From Anaeramoeba flamelloides (lineage: Eukaryota; Metamonada; Anaeramoebidae), in the NCBI GenBank assembly GCA_027625915.1, contig JANTQA010000008.1, positions 555,001 through 619,000 of the forward strand: a stretch of DNA of 64,000 nucleotides, given 5' to 3'. Each line of letters opens with the position of its first letter. Position 1 is the first letter of the stretch. Shown here in pieces: positions 1-11,194 of the stretch. Made by a program: the position numbers and the translations under genes. The notes below the pieces were generated by a model that was given only the letters and a program-made list of their open reading frames with translations, was not told the DNA's origin and made no database searches.

Positions 1-960
1 AAAATTGTTGGTAACAATCGGTAAAAAAAAAATAAAATAACAGTTTTTCAATAAAACTTGAAAAACTCAAATTCTTATGAAACTGAATGTTAAAAGAAAA
101 CAAATCTATCTAAAAAATCTTTTTCATAAGTGGCAATATTTAGGTTAGGATGGTGAAAAATTTTGAAAATTTATCCCTCCCCTTTCAACTTTCATAGAAA
201 AAAGAAAATGTTTTCACCTTAGAACCATATTTTTAAAGAACACATTAAGGGTTGCTTGTTTTAAAAACTACTTATTCAACGCAATTTATAACACCAGGAT
301 TAACTGAGGTCTATTTATCTTTCTTTTATAATTCTTATGTTTGTTGATCAAAAAGGTGACAGATCAATCTGTCAACTAAATAAAAATAAAATACACTCCA
401 AACTCTTGATCTAATCCTTGTTTGAATCAAGATATCTTTTTTGTTGTTTTTCCAAAGAATAACTTTTTTTTACCTAATCTATTTTTTGATCAGAAAAATT
501 TTCCCTTTTAAAAAGATTGTTGAATTAATCCTAAAATATATCAACTATCCTATATCGATTAATTTTTTATCACAGAATTTTGGTATTTGTCACCCTTTTT
601 ATAAAATTATTGTGATTTTATATTATTATCGCAATTTGACATATTATCACGATATAATTGATTATCACGATTTTTTGAATACTGCCATTTGTATCTAATG
701 TGGCAATTTTTTGATTATGATTAGAATATTTATTTCTCGATTTTCTTGTCTAAATTGTGATTTTTTCAACAATACTGTGGATTAAAAGACAAGTATCCAA
801 TTTCTCTATTGTATTTGTTATTTATTTTATTTATAAAAAAATCACCGTTATATTACTAAAATTTCACCCCCGTCTCTTTTTAGCATATCAAAGTATAAAT
901 CATTTATATTTTTTTCCAACATTAGTATTTATTTTTTATCGAATTGATTAAAAATCAATC
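1..960 (-). repeat. Dispersed repeat R1, copy 1 (cut by window edge)
   Basis: Read on the minus strand, this stretch resembles 35790-37250 and, less closely, 15750-17010. The clearest shared block lies around 410-470, where a run reading (on minus) attctttggaaaaacaac is followed by a gatatcttgattc motif. Copies of TATCACGAT lie around 640-670. A perfect hairpin with 8-base arms (TGACAGAT/ATCTGTCA) sits at 357-374. No transposase is visible, and two open frames here (441-698, 757-951) are F/I/Y/L-only and look like chance. This is probably a non-autonomous transposable element or its remnant. Confidence 0.6.
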
Positions 961-1062
961 TTGTTTCTATTTGTTTTAAAAAAATAATTTCGAAAAAAAA
1001 AAAAATAGAAATAAAAAATATTAATATCCAAATATGATTAATCGGCAAATATCTCCTTATGA

Positions 1063-1157
1063 AGAAAAGAAAAGAAAAGAAAAGAAAAGAAAAGAAAAGA
1101 AAAGAAAAGAAAAGAAAAGAAAAGAAAAGAAAAAAAAAAAAAGAAAAGAAAAGAAAA
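1063..1157. repeat. (GAAAA)n microsatellite
   Basis: About 18 nearly perfect GAAAA units with a pure-A interruption near 1130-1142. It ends about 30 bases past the stop codon of the dGTPase gene, so it lies in or just beyond that gene's 3' untranslated region. Confidence 0.95.
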
Positions 1158-1187
1158 AAATTAAATTAATCAAAAAGTAAAAAATAA

Positions 1188-3342
1188 TTAATCAAAAAGT
1201 ATTTTTGTTGGAGAATTTTGTAATTTTTCACCGACGATTTTTTGATATAATTCAAAAGCATAAAAGTCGTCCATTTGGGAAATGAAATCAAGTATGTATG
1301 TTAAAGGCAAATCATTATTCGGAGAAAAAATATTCTTGTTTTGTTTGATCTTGGGGAAAAACTGTATCGGTAGAATCTCTTGAATTTCCTTTTTGATGGG
1401 CTTGCATTGCGACCAGGCCGTATAAAAAAACCGTAAAACCTCGGAAAGTATAATAGTGCCATTGACACCAATCTTCAGCAGCGAATCACCTCTATAAATG
1501 TATTTTCTTGAGAATTCTTGGAATAATTCCCACGAAGATTTCTTTTTCTTCATTCGGATTTTGTACTCTTCAAAAGCAGAGTCTAACAGATTATCAAAAA
1601 ATTTATGTTCCATAATTTCCGTGTATTTGCAACAGAATTGATAATAAGCCACCCAAATTAGATCATTAATCAAGATGGCTCTTTTTTTCGAAATATGGTG
1701 ATCAATATCCATGTTGTTTTTTCTCCATCTGGAATCTTCTTCGTGTTTATTCTTTGGACTTTGCTTGGTTGAAGTTATTTTTTTAATATTTTTGATATTA
1801 TTTTGAAGATTAGTTTTAATATTGCTCTTGTTCCCGTTCGAATTCCCGTTCCCATTTCTCTTTAATGAATTCCCATTACTATTTTGGGGATTAGTTGTGT
1901 CCATGTTGTTATTGGAATTTTTATTGGATTTTTCTGTTTCGTTGGCCGAAAATTTTTTATTCAAGAGCTCAAAATCGGAAATAATTTTTTTACTTTCTTG
2001 ATGAAGATTTTCATATTGCTCGGTGGCTTGATGGTCTTGAATAATTTTGATTTTAAAAGCGTCTTCCATATCCATGACATGATAACAAATGTCATCAGCT
2101 GCTTCAACAAGAAATGATAATGGGTGCCGATAAAAGCCATCTTCTCCTTTTAAATTCAGCTTTTTAAAAATTTTTTCAAAGATTTCTCGGTCTCTTTCAA
2201 AGTACCCTGATTTTTTGTGCCTGATTTTCCTTTGCCTAAAGGAGAGGTATGGGCTCAATTTTTCTGTTTTTGTATTCTTGATTTCACTTTTCTTCATAGA
2301 GCTCTTCGAATGCTTTTGTTCGCATTCTTTGGTGCCCCACGGATACTTAACAGTGGAGGCAATCGTTGAATATGACAGATATAGTCCTCTTCTTTTGCCA
2401 TATTGTGAAGCAATTATTCGAAAAGTATTCGCATTTCCATCAAAATATAAATAGTCTGCCTTTTCATCTCCTTGCAAGATAAAATTTTCGTTTTTCGCAC
2501 AGTCTTTTATCACCAATTCGTCAAGCCCTTCAAATTCTTTGGGTATTTTTTCATTTAATTGCTCTTGAGAGAGCTCTGGAAACAAGATTTTTCCTTTCCA
2601 TTTTTTTTTTTTTTCAATTTCTTGTTTCTTTTTTGTTTGGTTTTTCTTTTTTTTTTCATTTTCCTTTTTCTTTTTCTTTTTCTTTTTCGTTTCCTTCTCG
2701 TTTTCTTGTTTGTTCTTTTTTTTTTGTTCTTTTTCAAGGACATTTTCCCAAAAGGATTGAATACTATCTTCCCCGAGATGACCGAAAGGTGGGTTCCCAA
2801 GATCATGTGCAAGACACGAGGCACACACAATACTATCAATTTGATCAATTAAGCCAATTAATTCGGAATTTTGTGGATCGATGCTATTTTTCAAAACTTG
2901 TTTAACCAATTGCCCCAGTGATCTTCCAACAGAGCTTGTTTCAAAACTATGGGTCATCCTATTGTGAACCAAAGTATTTAGATTTAAGGGAAATACCTGT
3001 GTCTTTTGTTGCATTCTCCTGAAATAATTTGAAAATAGGATCCGATCAAAATCTCGCTGATAGCTATTTCTTCCTTCTTGCTCAAATCGTATCGGGCCAT
3101 CTCTTTGTTGGGAGATCAATTTCTTCCATATTTCATTGTGAGACTCATCGTATTTCAATACTTGATTATTTAGAATGGAATTAGAAATATTTTGTTTTTT
3201 TTTTTGTTAAAAAAAAAGGTTATTTTCAAGAAAATAGTCAAAGAAAAGCAATTTAAAAAGATACGATATCTTTAAAGGTATTTAATCGTTTTTGAACCAT
3301 TGGTTATTTAAAACTGTAATTGAAAAAAAACTTACCTCCCAT
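1188..3342 (-). CDS. dgt: dGTPase (deoxyguanosine triphosphate triphosphohydrolase), bacterial type
   Basis: HD-domain enzyme expected to hydrolyse dGTP or other dNTPs to the nucleoside plus triphosphate. In the main exon (3160-1188) residues, counted from the codon at 3158, show RDFDRILFS at 35-43, the metal-site His in RMTHS (70), the HD pair in AHDLGNPPFGHLGE (118-119), FDGNANTFRI (239-248) and the distal Asp in EAADDICY (352-359). These are classic bacterial Dgt motifs; SAMHD1 differs. At about 655 residues it exceeds bacterial enzymes (roughly 440-500) because of a Lys-rich insert at 143-190 and an Asn-rich insert near 410-460. The main exon has no ATG near its start. A consistent splice joins ATGGGAG (3342-3336) through a GTAAGT...CAAG intron (3335-3161), giving MGVLKYDE. 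Another ATG at 3392 opens a 19-codon frame that does not splice in phase. The enzyme assignment is firm, the start tentative. Stop is TAA. Confidence 0.88.
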
Positions 3343-4567
3343 AATGTTTAATCACAATAGGCTCCTTTTCTTTTTGTTCCAAGTTTGACATGTTTTTTTG
3401 AGCAAACACACCAAATAAAAGAAAAAAAATAAATTGTATTTTTGGAACAAATATTTGAGATCATTAAACTTGAAATAATAAGAATTCAATTTTATTTCTT
3501 TACATTTTTATTAGAGATGGCAGCAGACAAGAGATAATCCAATTATATTTTATTTTACAATAACTAAGTTCCAAACAAATTTAATAAAGGGATTTAGCTT
3601 CTTATAATAATATAAGCCTAAAATTAAAGTATGTTGTTATTTGGTGTTAATCATGTTAGATGGCCATCGTTTCAAATGTCTCTAAAAAATCGAATTGCAA
3701 AGTAGTGATATTGGTTGATCTTTATCTTTAAAAAGAGATCCTTGTAATTGTAAAAAACCCAACGAATTTCAGAAAAAAATCTGCATTTCAAGACAAATTT
3801 TAAAGGTTGAAAAATCAATATTTAGACTCTAAAGTTGCATAATATCTTTATTAAATTTGTCGCGAAATGTCTATTAGTTACTAAAAAAATCGTAATTTTT
3901 TAAAAAAAGTAAATAATTAACGAATAAATTATTTTTTACAAAATATTTCTGAAATATTGGAAATATCTTGATGTTACATTTAGATTTATCAAAAGTATAT
4001 AAAATTTTAAAGTTTTTAGGTTTTTAGGTTGATGATTATTGAGTATATCTTCGAAATTAAACAATTAGAAAAAAAAAAATCACATATTGAAAGTTGAGAT
4101 TAACAATTATTAAAGATCCGAATACTATTATTTTGGGAGTTTCTATTTTTAGACTTGGATTTGGGGATTAAAAAAAAAAAATTTCCAATATATCAATTTT
4201 TTCATTATAATTTTTACAAAAAAATTGAATAATTTAATAATTTGTTGTGTACTAAGGTTTCGAATAGATTTTTCAAGAGTCACAGAAGCTATTTGAGCCT
4301 AGGCATATTAAGATCATTTACACCCAATTATAACATACTTTAATGATAGCTATATCTGTAATGATGATAACCCCATAAACTTTCAAGATAGAGAATGTAA
4401 ATAACTCAATAACCACCTTTTTTCCAATTTAAAATTTCTCTATTTTATTTATAGATCTGTATCAAAAAAACAAAAAGAATAAAAAAAAAAACAACATATT
4501 TTTATAGATCGTCTTTATGAGATAGTGTTCAAGTCTAAAATTTTTGTAAAAAAAAAACATCTAATTA

Positions 4568-4775
4568 GGCCAGTTCCACTTTTACGACACAAACACTCAA
4601 CAAAAGTGAAAGTATAAAAAAAATCTCAAATAAAAGGTATATTTTTTTGGAATTTTAATTTCACAAATGATTTTACTTAAAAGTTGGTATTTTGTACCTT
4701 AATTTGAAATTTTTTTTGTTTCTTAAAATTTGTTAAAAAAGTTCACATTTTTTACCTTTTAAAAGCATTTTTTTG
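4568..4775. mobile_element. Palindromic MITE family B, degenerate copy B1
   Basis: It begins CCAGTTCCACTTTTACGACA and continues with the family's caaactcaac and aatctcaaat blocks. The second half holds the inverted counterparts (accttaatttgaaat, aaaatttgtt). It matches the better-preserved copies at 14669, 35938 and 41538 but has lost part of its right end. Confidence 0.6.
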
Positions 4776-5498
4776 AGTATCTAGATAATTTTTTTTTACA
4801 AAAGGGTTGCCATTCTTACTTTCCTTTTCTTTTTAATTTTTACTATTTCAGATATAATGTTCTATTCTATGGTTTTATTTGTAAAAATGTAATATTAAAA
4901 AAAGTGAAATATGAACACTAATTGAATTATTACAAATTGAAATAATTTCAAAATTTTTATAAGGAATAAAAGAGAAAATGTACAACTTTTCGTTATAAAA
5001 ACATGTTAAGATAAAGGTAAAGTATTAATAAAACATATTCAAAAGATATAAACTTGCTTTGAAACAATATAGAACCATTTTTACCCTCTTTGTTCTTATT
5101 GTTTTTTTTTTTTTTTTTTGGGCATTAAATCTATTAGGAAAAAATATTAATATTTTAATATTGAGTTCTATACACTAGAAATATTTATTTTTTGTCTAAA
5201 AATAAAATAAAAAGAAAAATAATTATCACGAGAGAAAAATATGTTATTTAAAAACCAAGATCAATAACTTTGAGTCTCCAATTCAGCCAATTTTACAATT
5301 TCACACCAATATGATTATTATTAAGAATCCACTAATCATGAATGATAATTTTTGATTTTTGAATAGTTGATTATAATGAATTTTTATGAAAATATTTTTT
5401 AAAACAAATAATTCCCTTTTTTCGTAATAGCTTATATTATAATATATATTTATAAACCTAATTTCAAAAATTGTGGCTCAGATGAAATAATAAAATTA

Positions 5499-5502
<4 letters not shown>

Positions 5503-5538
<36 letters not shown>

Positions 5539-5633
5539 AGGTATGACGATTTTTGGGATTTTATTAAACGTGTTGGTGCACGCGTGTGCGACGCGTAAAA
5601 TTCGTTTCTTGGATATATATATATATATATATA
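5503..5633. repeat. Two AT microsatellites enclosing a CpG-rich island
   Basis: (AT)n runs at about 5503-5535 and 5612-5633 flank about 75 bases that include an unusually GC-rich core (5569-5597) with several CG dinucleotides (for example cgcgtgtgcgacgcg). The left junction reads TATATCACAGGTATGACGAT. Its inverse, with one mismatch (CGTCCTACCTGTGATATATA), occurs at about 7512-7531, so the two may be ends of one repeat family. Confidence 0.75.
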
Positions 5634-6167
5634 TAAACCCCAATTCAAAATTTTTAACACACCAAAATTAAATTTGTGAAAAAAAAAACTTATTTAATCA
5701 ATTCAAGAAGATTTACCAAATTAGAACCATTCAATAATTGAAATGCTAACACTTGTTTATAAATTACAATACTCACAAAACAATAAATAAATAATTATCA
5801 ATACAAATAAATCATGGGTGTGTTAAAAATTTTGGAGAGAGCAAAACAAAAAAATAAATTAGTAAATTTGTTGCAATTCTATTAGGAATATTGATCGATC
5901 AAATGGTTAGATACTACCAACTAATTTTATTTGAGTTCTTCTCTTTGGAACAACTCAACTTTAATCTAATCTCAATGGTTGAAAAAAAATTTGATCCAAC
6001 GAAACAAATTACGTAATTCAAACAATGAAATGAAAATAAAAACTAACAAGATGAAAAAATGATTTTCCATATTTTAAAAAATCAAAATTATCTCCAATTT
6101 CAATGAAATTGTATTAAATTGATTGTTTGGAACCTTTTAGCTGTGTCGAAAATTTTTAATTTTAGTT

Positions 6168-6201
<34 letters not shown>

Positions 6202-6205
6202 TAAA
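5634..6205 (+). mobile_element. MITE family A copy A1 (Tc1/mariner-like ends) plus flanking AT run
   Basis: About 535 bases with imperfect terminal inverted repeats. The left end starts AAACCCCAATTCAAAATTTT and continues AACACACC; the right end (about 6140-6168) reads GTGTCGAAAATTTTTAATTT and then AGTTTATATA. The interior shares blocks with copies at 10250, 15078 and 37349, for example ACGAAACAAATTACGTAA and a GATCGATCAAATG block. Both sides run straight into (TA)n, as expected for an element inserting at TA. There is no open frame for a transposase. Confidence 0.75.
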
Positions 6206-7928
6206 TGTTATATATATTTATGTATTTAGGAAATTTTTGTTAAAAGGAAAAATAAAAAAAAAAAAGGGACTAATTCCATGTGTTTTAGTTACATAGACTA
6301 AAGAGTTTTTTCTCACATACATCTCAAAAATTATTCATAACTGAACCAAAAAATAATAAATAAAATATCAAAATGTAAAAAATAATGGAAAGTATATTTT
6401 GTTGTATATATTTATTTTGACTTATTTTCAAATAAGAAATTAACAAAAAAATTCTAATTCTAATTTATTTTGATGTAATTAAATATTTTTAAAAAATAAA
6501 AATTTATGATTGATCATTAAAAAAAATAAAAGTATAAACAAAATATATAAAATTTACCAGATAATATAGTTTGTATATTTTTTACATGTGGAATGGGGTT
6601 TTTAATTTTATTTTTGTTAGTTCATCAATTTCCATTCTTTATATTACAGTAAATAAACATTATAATGTAATGAATAGATTTAAGAAAGAAACAATAAAAT
6701 AATTCTTTAAAGTAACTTAAAAACTGTAAGTAAATATTACCTATTTTAACATATATTTGGATTTTTCCCCATAATTCAATAAAGAAACATTTTTAACAAA
6801 TGTAGAAGATGTAATTTTGGACAAAAAAAGTAATTAAAGAATTGTTTGAAAGTAATTTAGTAAAATAGTAAAAAATAAAAAATGAAATTATTTTTTTTGC
6901 AAAACATAATAAATGATTCTTAAAAAATACCGGCTAAGAAAACAAAATGCGATAATGGATGAAGTAAAAAATAGGGTAAAATTGGTTGGAGAGTCTCAAA
7001 AAAAAAAAAAAAAATTAATAGAATTTTCGAACTGATAAATTGAAGTATAATGCAAAAAATGAAAAAAAAATACGAATCATCTTTTCTAAATAAGTAATTG
7101 TGAAAAAAAATTTTTAAGTAAATAATTTTTAATAATTTTTTTGTGATCAATAAAAAATATTATTGAGAGGAGTCATTGTTGAAAAATAACAAATAAGTTA
7201 TTTGAATATTGAATTGGATAACATAGTCACAAACCTTAAAAACATAAAAAAGAGAAAGGAAATCTCTACTTTTTTTTCTAAACATTTTAAGGTAATTACA
7301 TTCTAATTGTATATTATAATTTTTTTTCTTTGTTTTTAAGTTTTTTCAATTGCGTTTTTTCACATCTCAGAAACGAAAAATATGATTTCAAAAGAATCCG
7401 AGGACTTTTTCAAAAAACAAAAAACGAAAACAATGAATGAAATGAAAAAACATATAAAAAATTCGAAAAAAAGCGTTTTTTTAAATCTTCCATTGTTTCA
7501 AAACGAAAAACCGTCCTACCTGTGATATATATATATATATTCTTTTAGTATTGAAGAACAACTGAGAATTAAATCTGATTAGTAATTCACTTTTAAGCCA
7601 TTCTAAATATATAAAAGTCTGGTATTTTAAAATTAAAAAAAAATGTAATCAAAAACCGAAAAAAAAAAAGTGAATCGCTATTTTTGAAATATGTATTACA
7701 AATTTTTTATAACTGAACTTTCACTGGAAAAATGGTTAACAAGAAGATTTTTTTGCTAATAATTAAATTCATTTCAAAAAACATTCCATAATTGAAATTT
7801 TGTTAGTGAATATTTGGTATTTTCGAAGATCAATTTTTTTTCCATATGATCTTTTGTAAAAAAAAAATTAATCAAAAACATAAAAAAAAGGATCAAAAAA
7901 AAAAAGAAAAAAGTAAAAAAGAAAAACG

Positions 7929-7959
<31 letters not shown>

Positions 7960-8699
7960 ATGAAAAAATAAAAAAACAGAAAGAGAAAATCCAAAAAAAA
8001 ACAAAGAAAAAGTTACAATTTGAAAATACAAGAAAAGTAAAAAGTAAAACTAAAAAAAAAGAGAAAGAACAATTTGCAAATTTAGAAAAAATGGTTTTGA
8101 TCCAAAAATTTGAAAATATTTTTTTGAGAAGAATATGGGGACAAACCCTCAAAACAACTCCCATTAACTTTCTAAAGTTAGTTAAAATTATTGAAAAAAT
8201 GTTTATAAATGGCCCATCTTACATTTGAATTTTAAATTGTACTTTTGAACGTTTCGGAGTTTTTCCTCTCATAATGAAAAGTTTGCAAATAAATCATTTT
8301 TTCTCTTTTTTATTTTTTCAACAGTGTTTTGTTAAAACGGAAAATGAAAATGAAAAAGTGGAAAGAAGTAACAGCTGAATTAATGAAAAAATTTGGTTTC
8401 AAATATGAAAAAGAGATTAGATTTAGTTATTCAAATGGAAGGAGAATCGATAAATCGGTTTTTTTACTTTTTTAAAATTTCTATTTTTCATGTAATGCTT
8501 CTTTTAAAATAAATGGTCCAATTTTTTTTTAACAGTTTTTTTTCTTTTTTTTTCTTTTATTTTTAGACAAAAAATAAATATCTCTTGAGTATAGAACTGA
8601 ATAATAAAATTGCAATTTTTATATTATAATAGATAAATTCAATTATTAAAAATATTTTTCTTTGAAATTTCATTTTTAATGGACAATGATATTGAAATG

Positions 8700-8728
8700 G
8701 AGTTTATATATATATATATATATATATC
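8700..8728. repeat. (AT)n microsatellite
   Basis: Short TA repeat directly left of the inverted-repeat element that starts with TTAGCACCCC. Another (TA)n run abuts that element's right end. Confidence 0.9.
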
Positions 8729-10212
8729 TTAGCACCCCAAATAACCTAAAAACATTTCAAACAAAAATTTAAATTTGAAATGTTATCAAAGGATAATAAG
8801 GTATAGAATTAATAAAAAATTATCTAAGAAAGAAAATTTTATAATTAAAAATTGTATAGTTACTTAAAATAAAAAAATAATTTGAAAAAAAATTTTCAAC
8901 ATTGGAAATTTTTTTTTGGTTATTGTGATTTTATTATTTTTCCAAATTTTGTCAAAATAATTTTTTTTTTTTTTTTTTTGAAAAGTTTGTCTAGACATCA
9001 AAAACCTCTTAATTTTAACATTTAAAACACATTATACTTTACTGGAAATTTTTTTGGGGCCCTTTGCACCCCAAAATTGCCTAAAATGCTTGATTAAATA
9101 ATTTATTCATTATAAAGGTTATTATAACATCACATAGAAAATTTGTTTTATCTACTGATTACCATTCAATATCAATATCTATATTAGATTCTAAATAATT
9201 AAAAAAAAAAAAAAATATAAATTAAATTAGAAAAAAAAATCAAATTTTTTTCCATTGCAAAATTTTACAATTTTTTCAACAACATTTTTTTTCAATTTTA
9301 AATGATTTGGTCAATAGTTCGAGTCAGATTAATAATTGTTTTTTTTTTTTATTTTTTACATTTTTTTCATTTTTGACTTTTTAAAATCTAGACATAAAAT
9401 AAACAATATTGTTGAATTAGAGAACATATATCAGAACTTATTTAACAAGATCTGGATTAATTTATTAAGGAAAAATCCAAATATTGCAAATATATTTTTC
9501 ACATTTTTACCAAGAACAAACTGCAATAAAAAAATTTGGTTTCGGTGATTATTTTATTATATTGGAATAATATTTAAGAGTTATTTTTTATTTTATTTTA
9601 AATTTAGGTATAAATATTTTACCGATTAAAAAGTAATTTATATTTGTTTTATTCCAATTTAATAAATTGATATTATTTTACAATTTTTTTTTTTTTTTTG
9701 ATTTTCAATTATTATCTATTGCTTAAATAAAAGTTTTAGAAAATTAATCATATTAAAAATTTAATTTTGGCCTAAAGAAATAAATTTCATTTTTCTCTTA
9801 ATTAGATATTTATTGAAATTTTTTCTAAAAAAAAAAAATAAATTTCAAAGTAATTTATTTTTTTATTTATTTATTTTATCATAAAATTAGCAAAATTGTT
9901 TGGTGGTTATTATTAATAAATCAATGTGTTGAGTTTTGAATTACTATTACTGTAATAAAATTTCTGATTTAAAAAAATAAAATAAAAATAAAAATCTTTA
10001 AAAAAAATGTAAAAATGAATAATTATTATTTTTTTTTTCAATTTCAAAAAAAAATCAATAATTTAACTGCTTTATCTTTGAACTATTTTGACTTTTTATG
10101 ATAATTCAAATCTGGATTAAAGACAAATAAGAAAATTAATATATTAGTAGATCAATATCATTTTAAATCTAATTTAAAAAACTTGATGAAATTTAGGCAA
10201 ATCCGGGGTGCT

Positions 10213-10219
<7 letters not shown>
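8728..10219. mobile_element. 1.5 kb element with TTAGCACCCC inverted ends
   Basis: The left end reads TTAGCACCCCAAATAACCTA and then AAAACATTTC. The right end is the inverse, gaaatttAGGCAAATCCGGG followed by GTGCTAA. Both ends abut (TA)n. A further GCACCCCAAAATTGCCTAAA copy at about 9066-9085 suggests an internal or nested end. A 70-residue frame at 9336-9548 is weakly protein-like, but I cannot match it to a transposase. This is probably a decayed or non-autonomous DNA transposon. Confidence 0.6.

Positions 10220-10249
<30 letters not shown>
10219..10249. repeat. (AT)n microsatellite
   Basis: TA repeat lying between the 1.5 kb inverted-repeat element on its left and MITE copy A2 on its right. 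Confidence 0.9.
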
Positions 10250-10255
<6 letters not shown>

Positions 10256-10783
10256 TATTCCAAAAATTTGGACACACCCAAAATTTATAATAAGCAAAAT
10301 AAAATCCAATTTATTATATTTTTCCAAACCTAATATCGAACCATATTTAAGTTACATAGTATTAATGTTTTTATAAGCAATCATGTCCATCCAAATAAAA
10401 GAAAAAAATTTAAAACGAAAAAAAAAAAAAATCGGTGTGTCCAAAATAATGAAACAAGCTTAACAAAAAATGTATTGGTAAATATTTTGGCATTTCACCA
10501 ACAAATAATGATTGATCAAATGATAAGATATCATCTACCTATTTTATGTGATTTTCAAATTTAACAAACCCAAAACTAACCTTCTATCAACCATTCGAAA
10601 TAAATTTCCTTATCTAACGAAACAGATTACGTAACTGGAATAAAGTAAATGAAAACATAAAAAAAAAGACAAAAAATGAAAATAGTTTCTAAAATCAAAA
10701 TTACTCCTAAATTGAATGTAAAGTGGAATATTACTATTCTTTCAACTGTTTAAACTGTGTACAAATTTTTGGAATTTAGTTTA
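10250..10783 (+). mobile_element. MITE family A copy A2
   Basis: Best-preserved plus-strand copy of family A. The left end is AACCCTATTCCAAAAATTTG then GACACACCC; the right end is GTGTACAAATTTTTGGAATT then TAGTTTATAT, giving inverted repeats of about 30 bases. The interior holds another terminal-like motif (GGTGTGTCCAAAATAATGAA at about 10434) and the shared AACGAAACAGATTACGTAAC block. No coding capacity. Confidence 0.8.
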
Positions 10784-10796
10784 TATATATATATAT

Positions 10797-10840
<44 letters not shown>
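10780..10840. repeat. Compound (AT)n(GATA)n(GA)n microsatellite
   Basis: A TA run passes into GATA units and then about 15 GA units. It abuts the right end of MITE copy A2. Confidence 0.95.
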
Positions 10841-10845
<5 letters not shown>

Positions 10846-11194
10846 AAAAATTCTTCTTAAACTATTTTCATGATTAATTACAATAAGATTTTCAATTAAA
10901 AATGTGTTTGATCAAAATTTAAAGTGTGTAGTGTTTTTTTGTCGATACAAACGTAACAAGAATTTCAAAAATGGGTTTACAAAAATATCAAAAAAACCAT
11001 TTCAGCAGAAATAAGTTTTAAAAAAATTAATTGGTGGTTTAGTATTATTTGAGAAAACTATAAACAAAGAGTGTTTTAAAATTTATAATTTAATACTTGG
11101 GAAAGGTGAAGAGAATTGCTTCTCTTGTTTGTTCTAAATTTTTTTATTTTTTATTGTTGGATTTCAAATCGAAAAAAGAAATAATTTCCACGAT

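Larger units (their letters stand above)
3393..8727. other. Gene-poor stretch with repeats
   Basis: I see no supported gene here apart from the mobile elements and microsatellites listed separately. Long A and T homopolymers are common. Two short exon-like frames on the plus strand (7382-7525 and 8344-8475, 47 and 43 residues) follow acceptor-like CAG sites, but their length is within chance for this composition. The apparent frames at 6920-7150 and 7774-8164 are phenylalanine-rich readings of poly-A tracts. Confidence 0.6.

Noticed and set aside
441-951. Two open frames of 85 and 64 codons on the plus strand
   Set aside because: Composition is almost only F, I, Y, L and N, with no ordered motif, and they lie inside repeat R1; expected by chance in AT-rich DNA.
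1063-1157. Possible telomeric or CRISPR-like array
   Set aside because: The units are a simple five-base microsatellite without spacers, and the window is eukaryotic.
2555-2905. Frames overlapping the dGTPase gene on both strands
   Set aside because: They are shadow readings of the poly-lysine insert of the dGTPase.
7382-7525. 47-codon plus-strand frame (MISKESEDFFKKQKTK...) after a CTCAG site
   Set aside because: Reads like protein but ends in a repeat junction (CCTGTGATATATA), has no partner exon, and is short enough to be chance or a transposon remnant.
7774-8164. Phe-rich frames on the minus strand
   Set aside because: They translate a poly-A region of the plus strand; not a gene.
8344-8475. 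43-codon plus-strand frame (MKMKKWKEVTAELMKK...)
   Set aside because: No family match and no neighbouring exon; such lengths are expected by chance in this composition.
9336-9548. Possible transposase fragment inside the 1.5 kb element
   Set aside because: No catalytic motif or known domain could be recognised; left as part of the element only.
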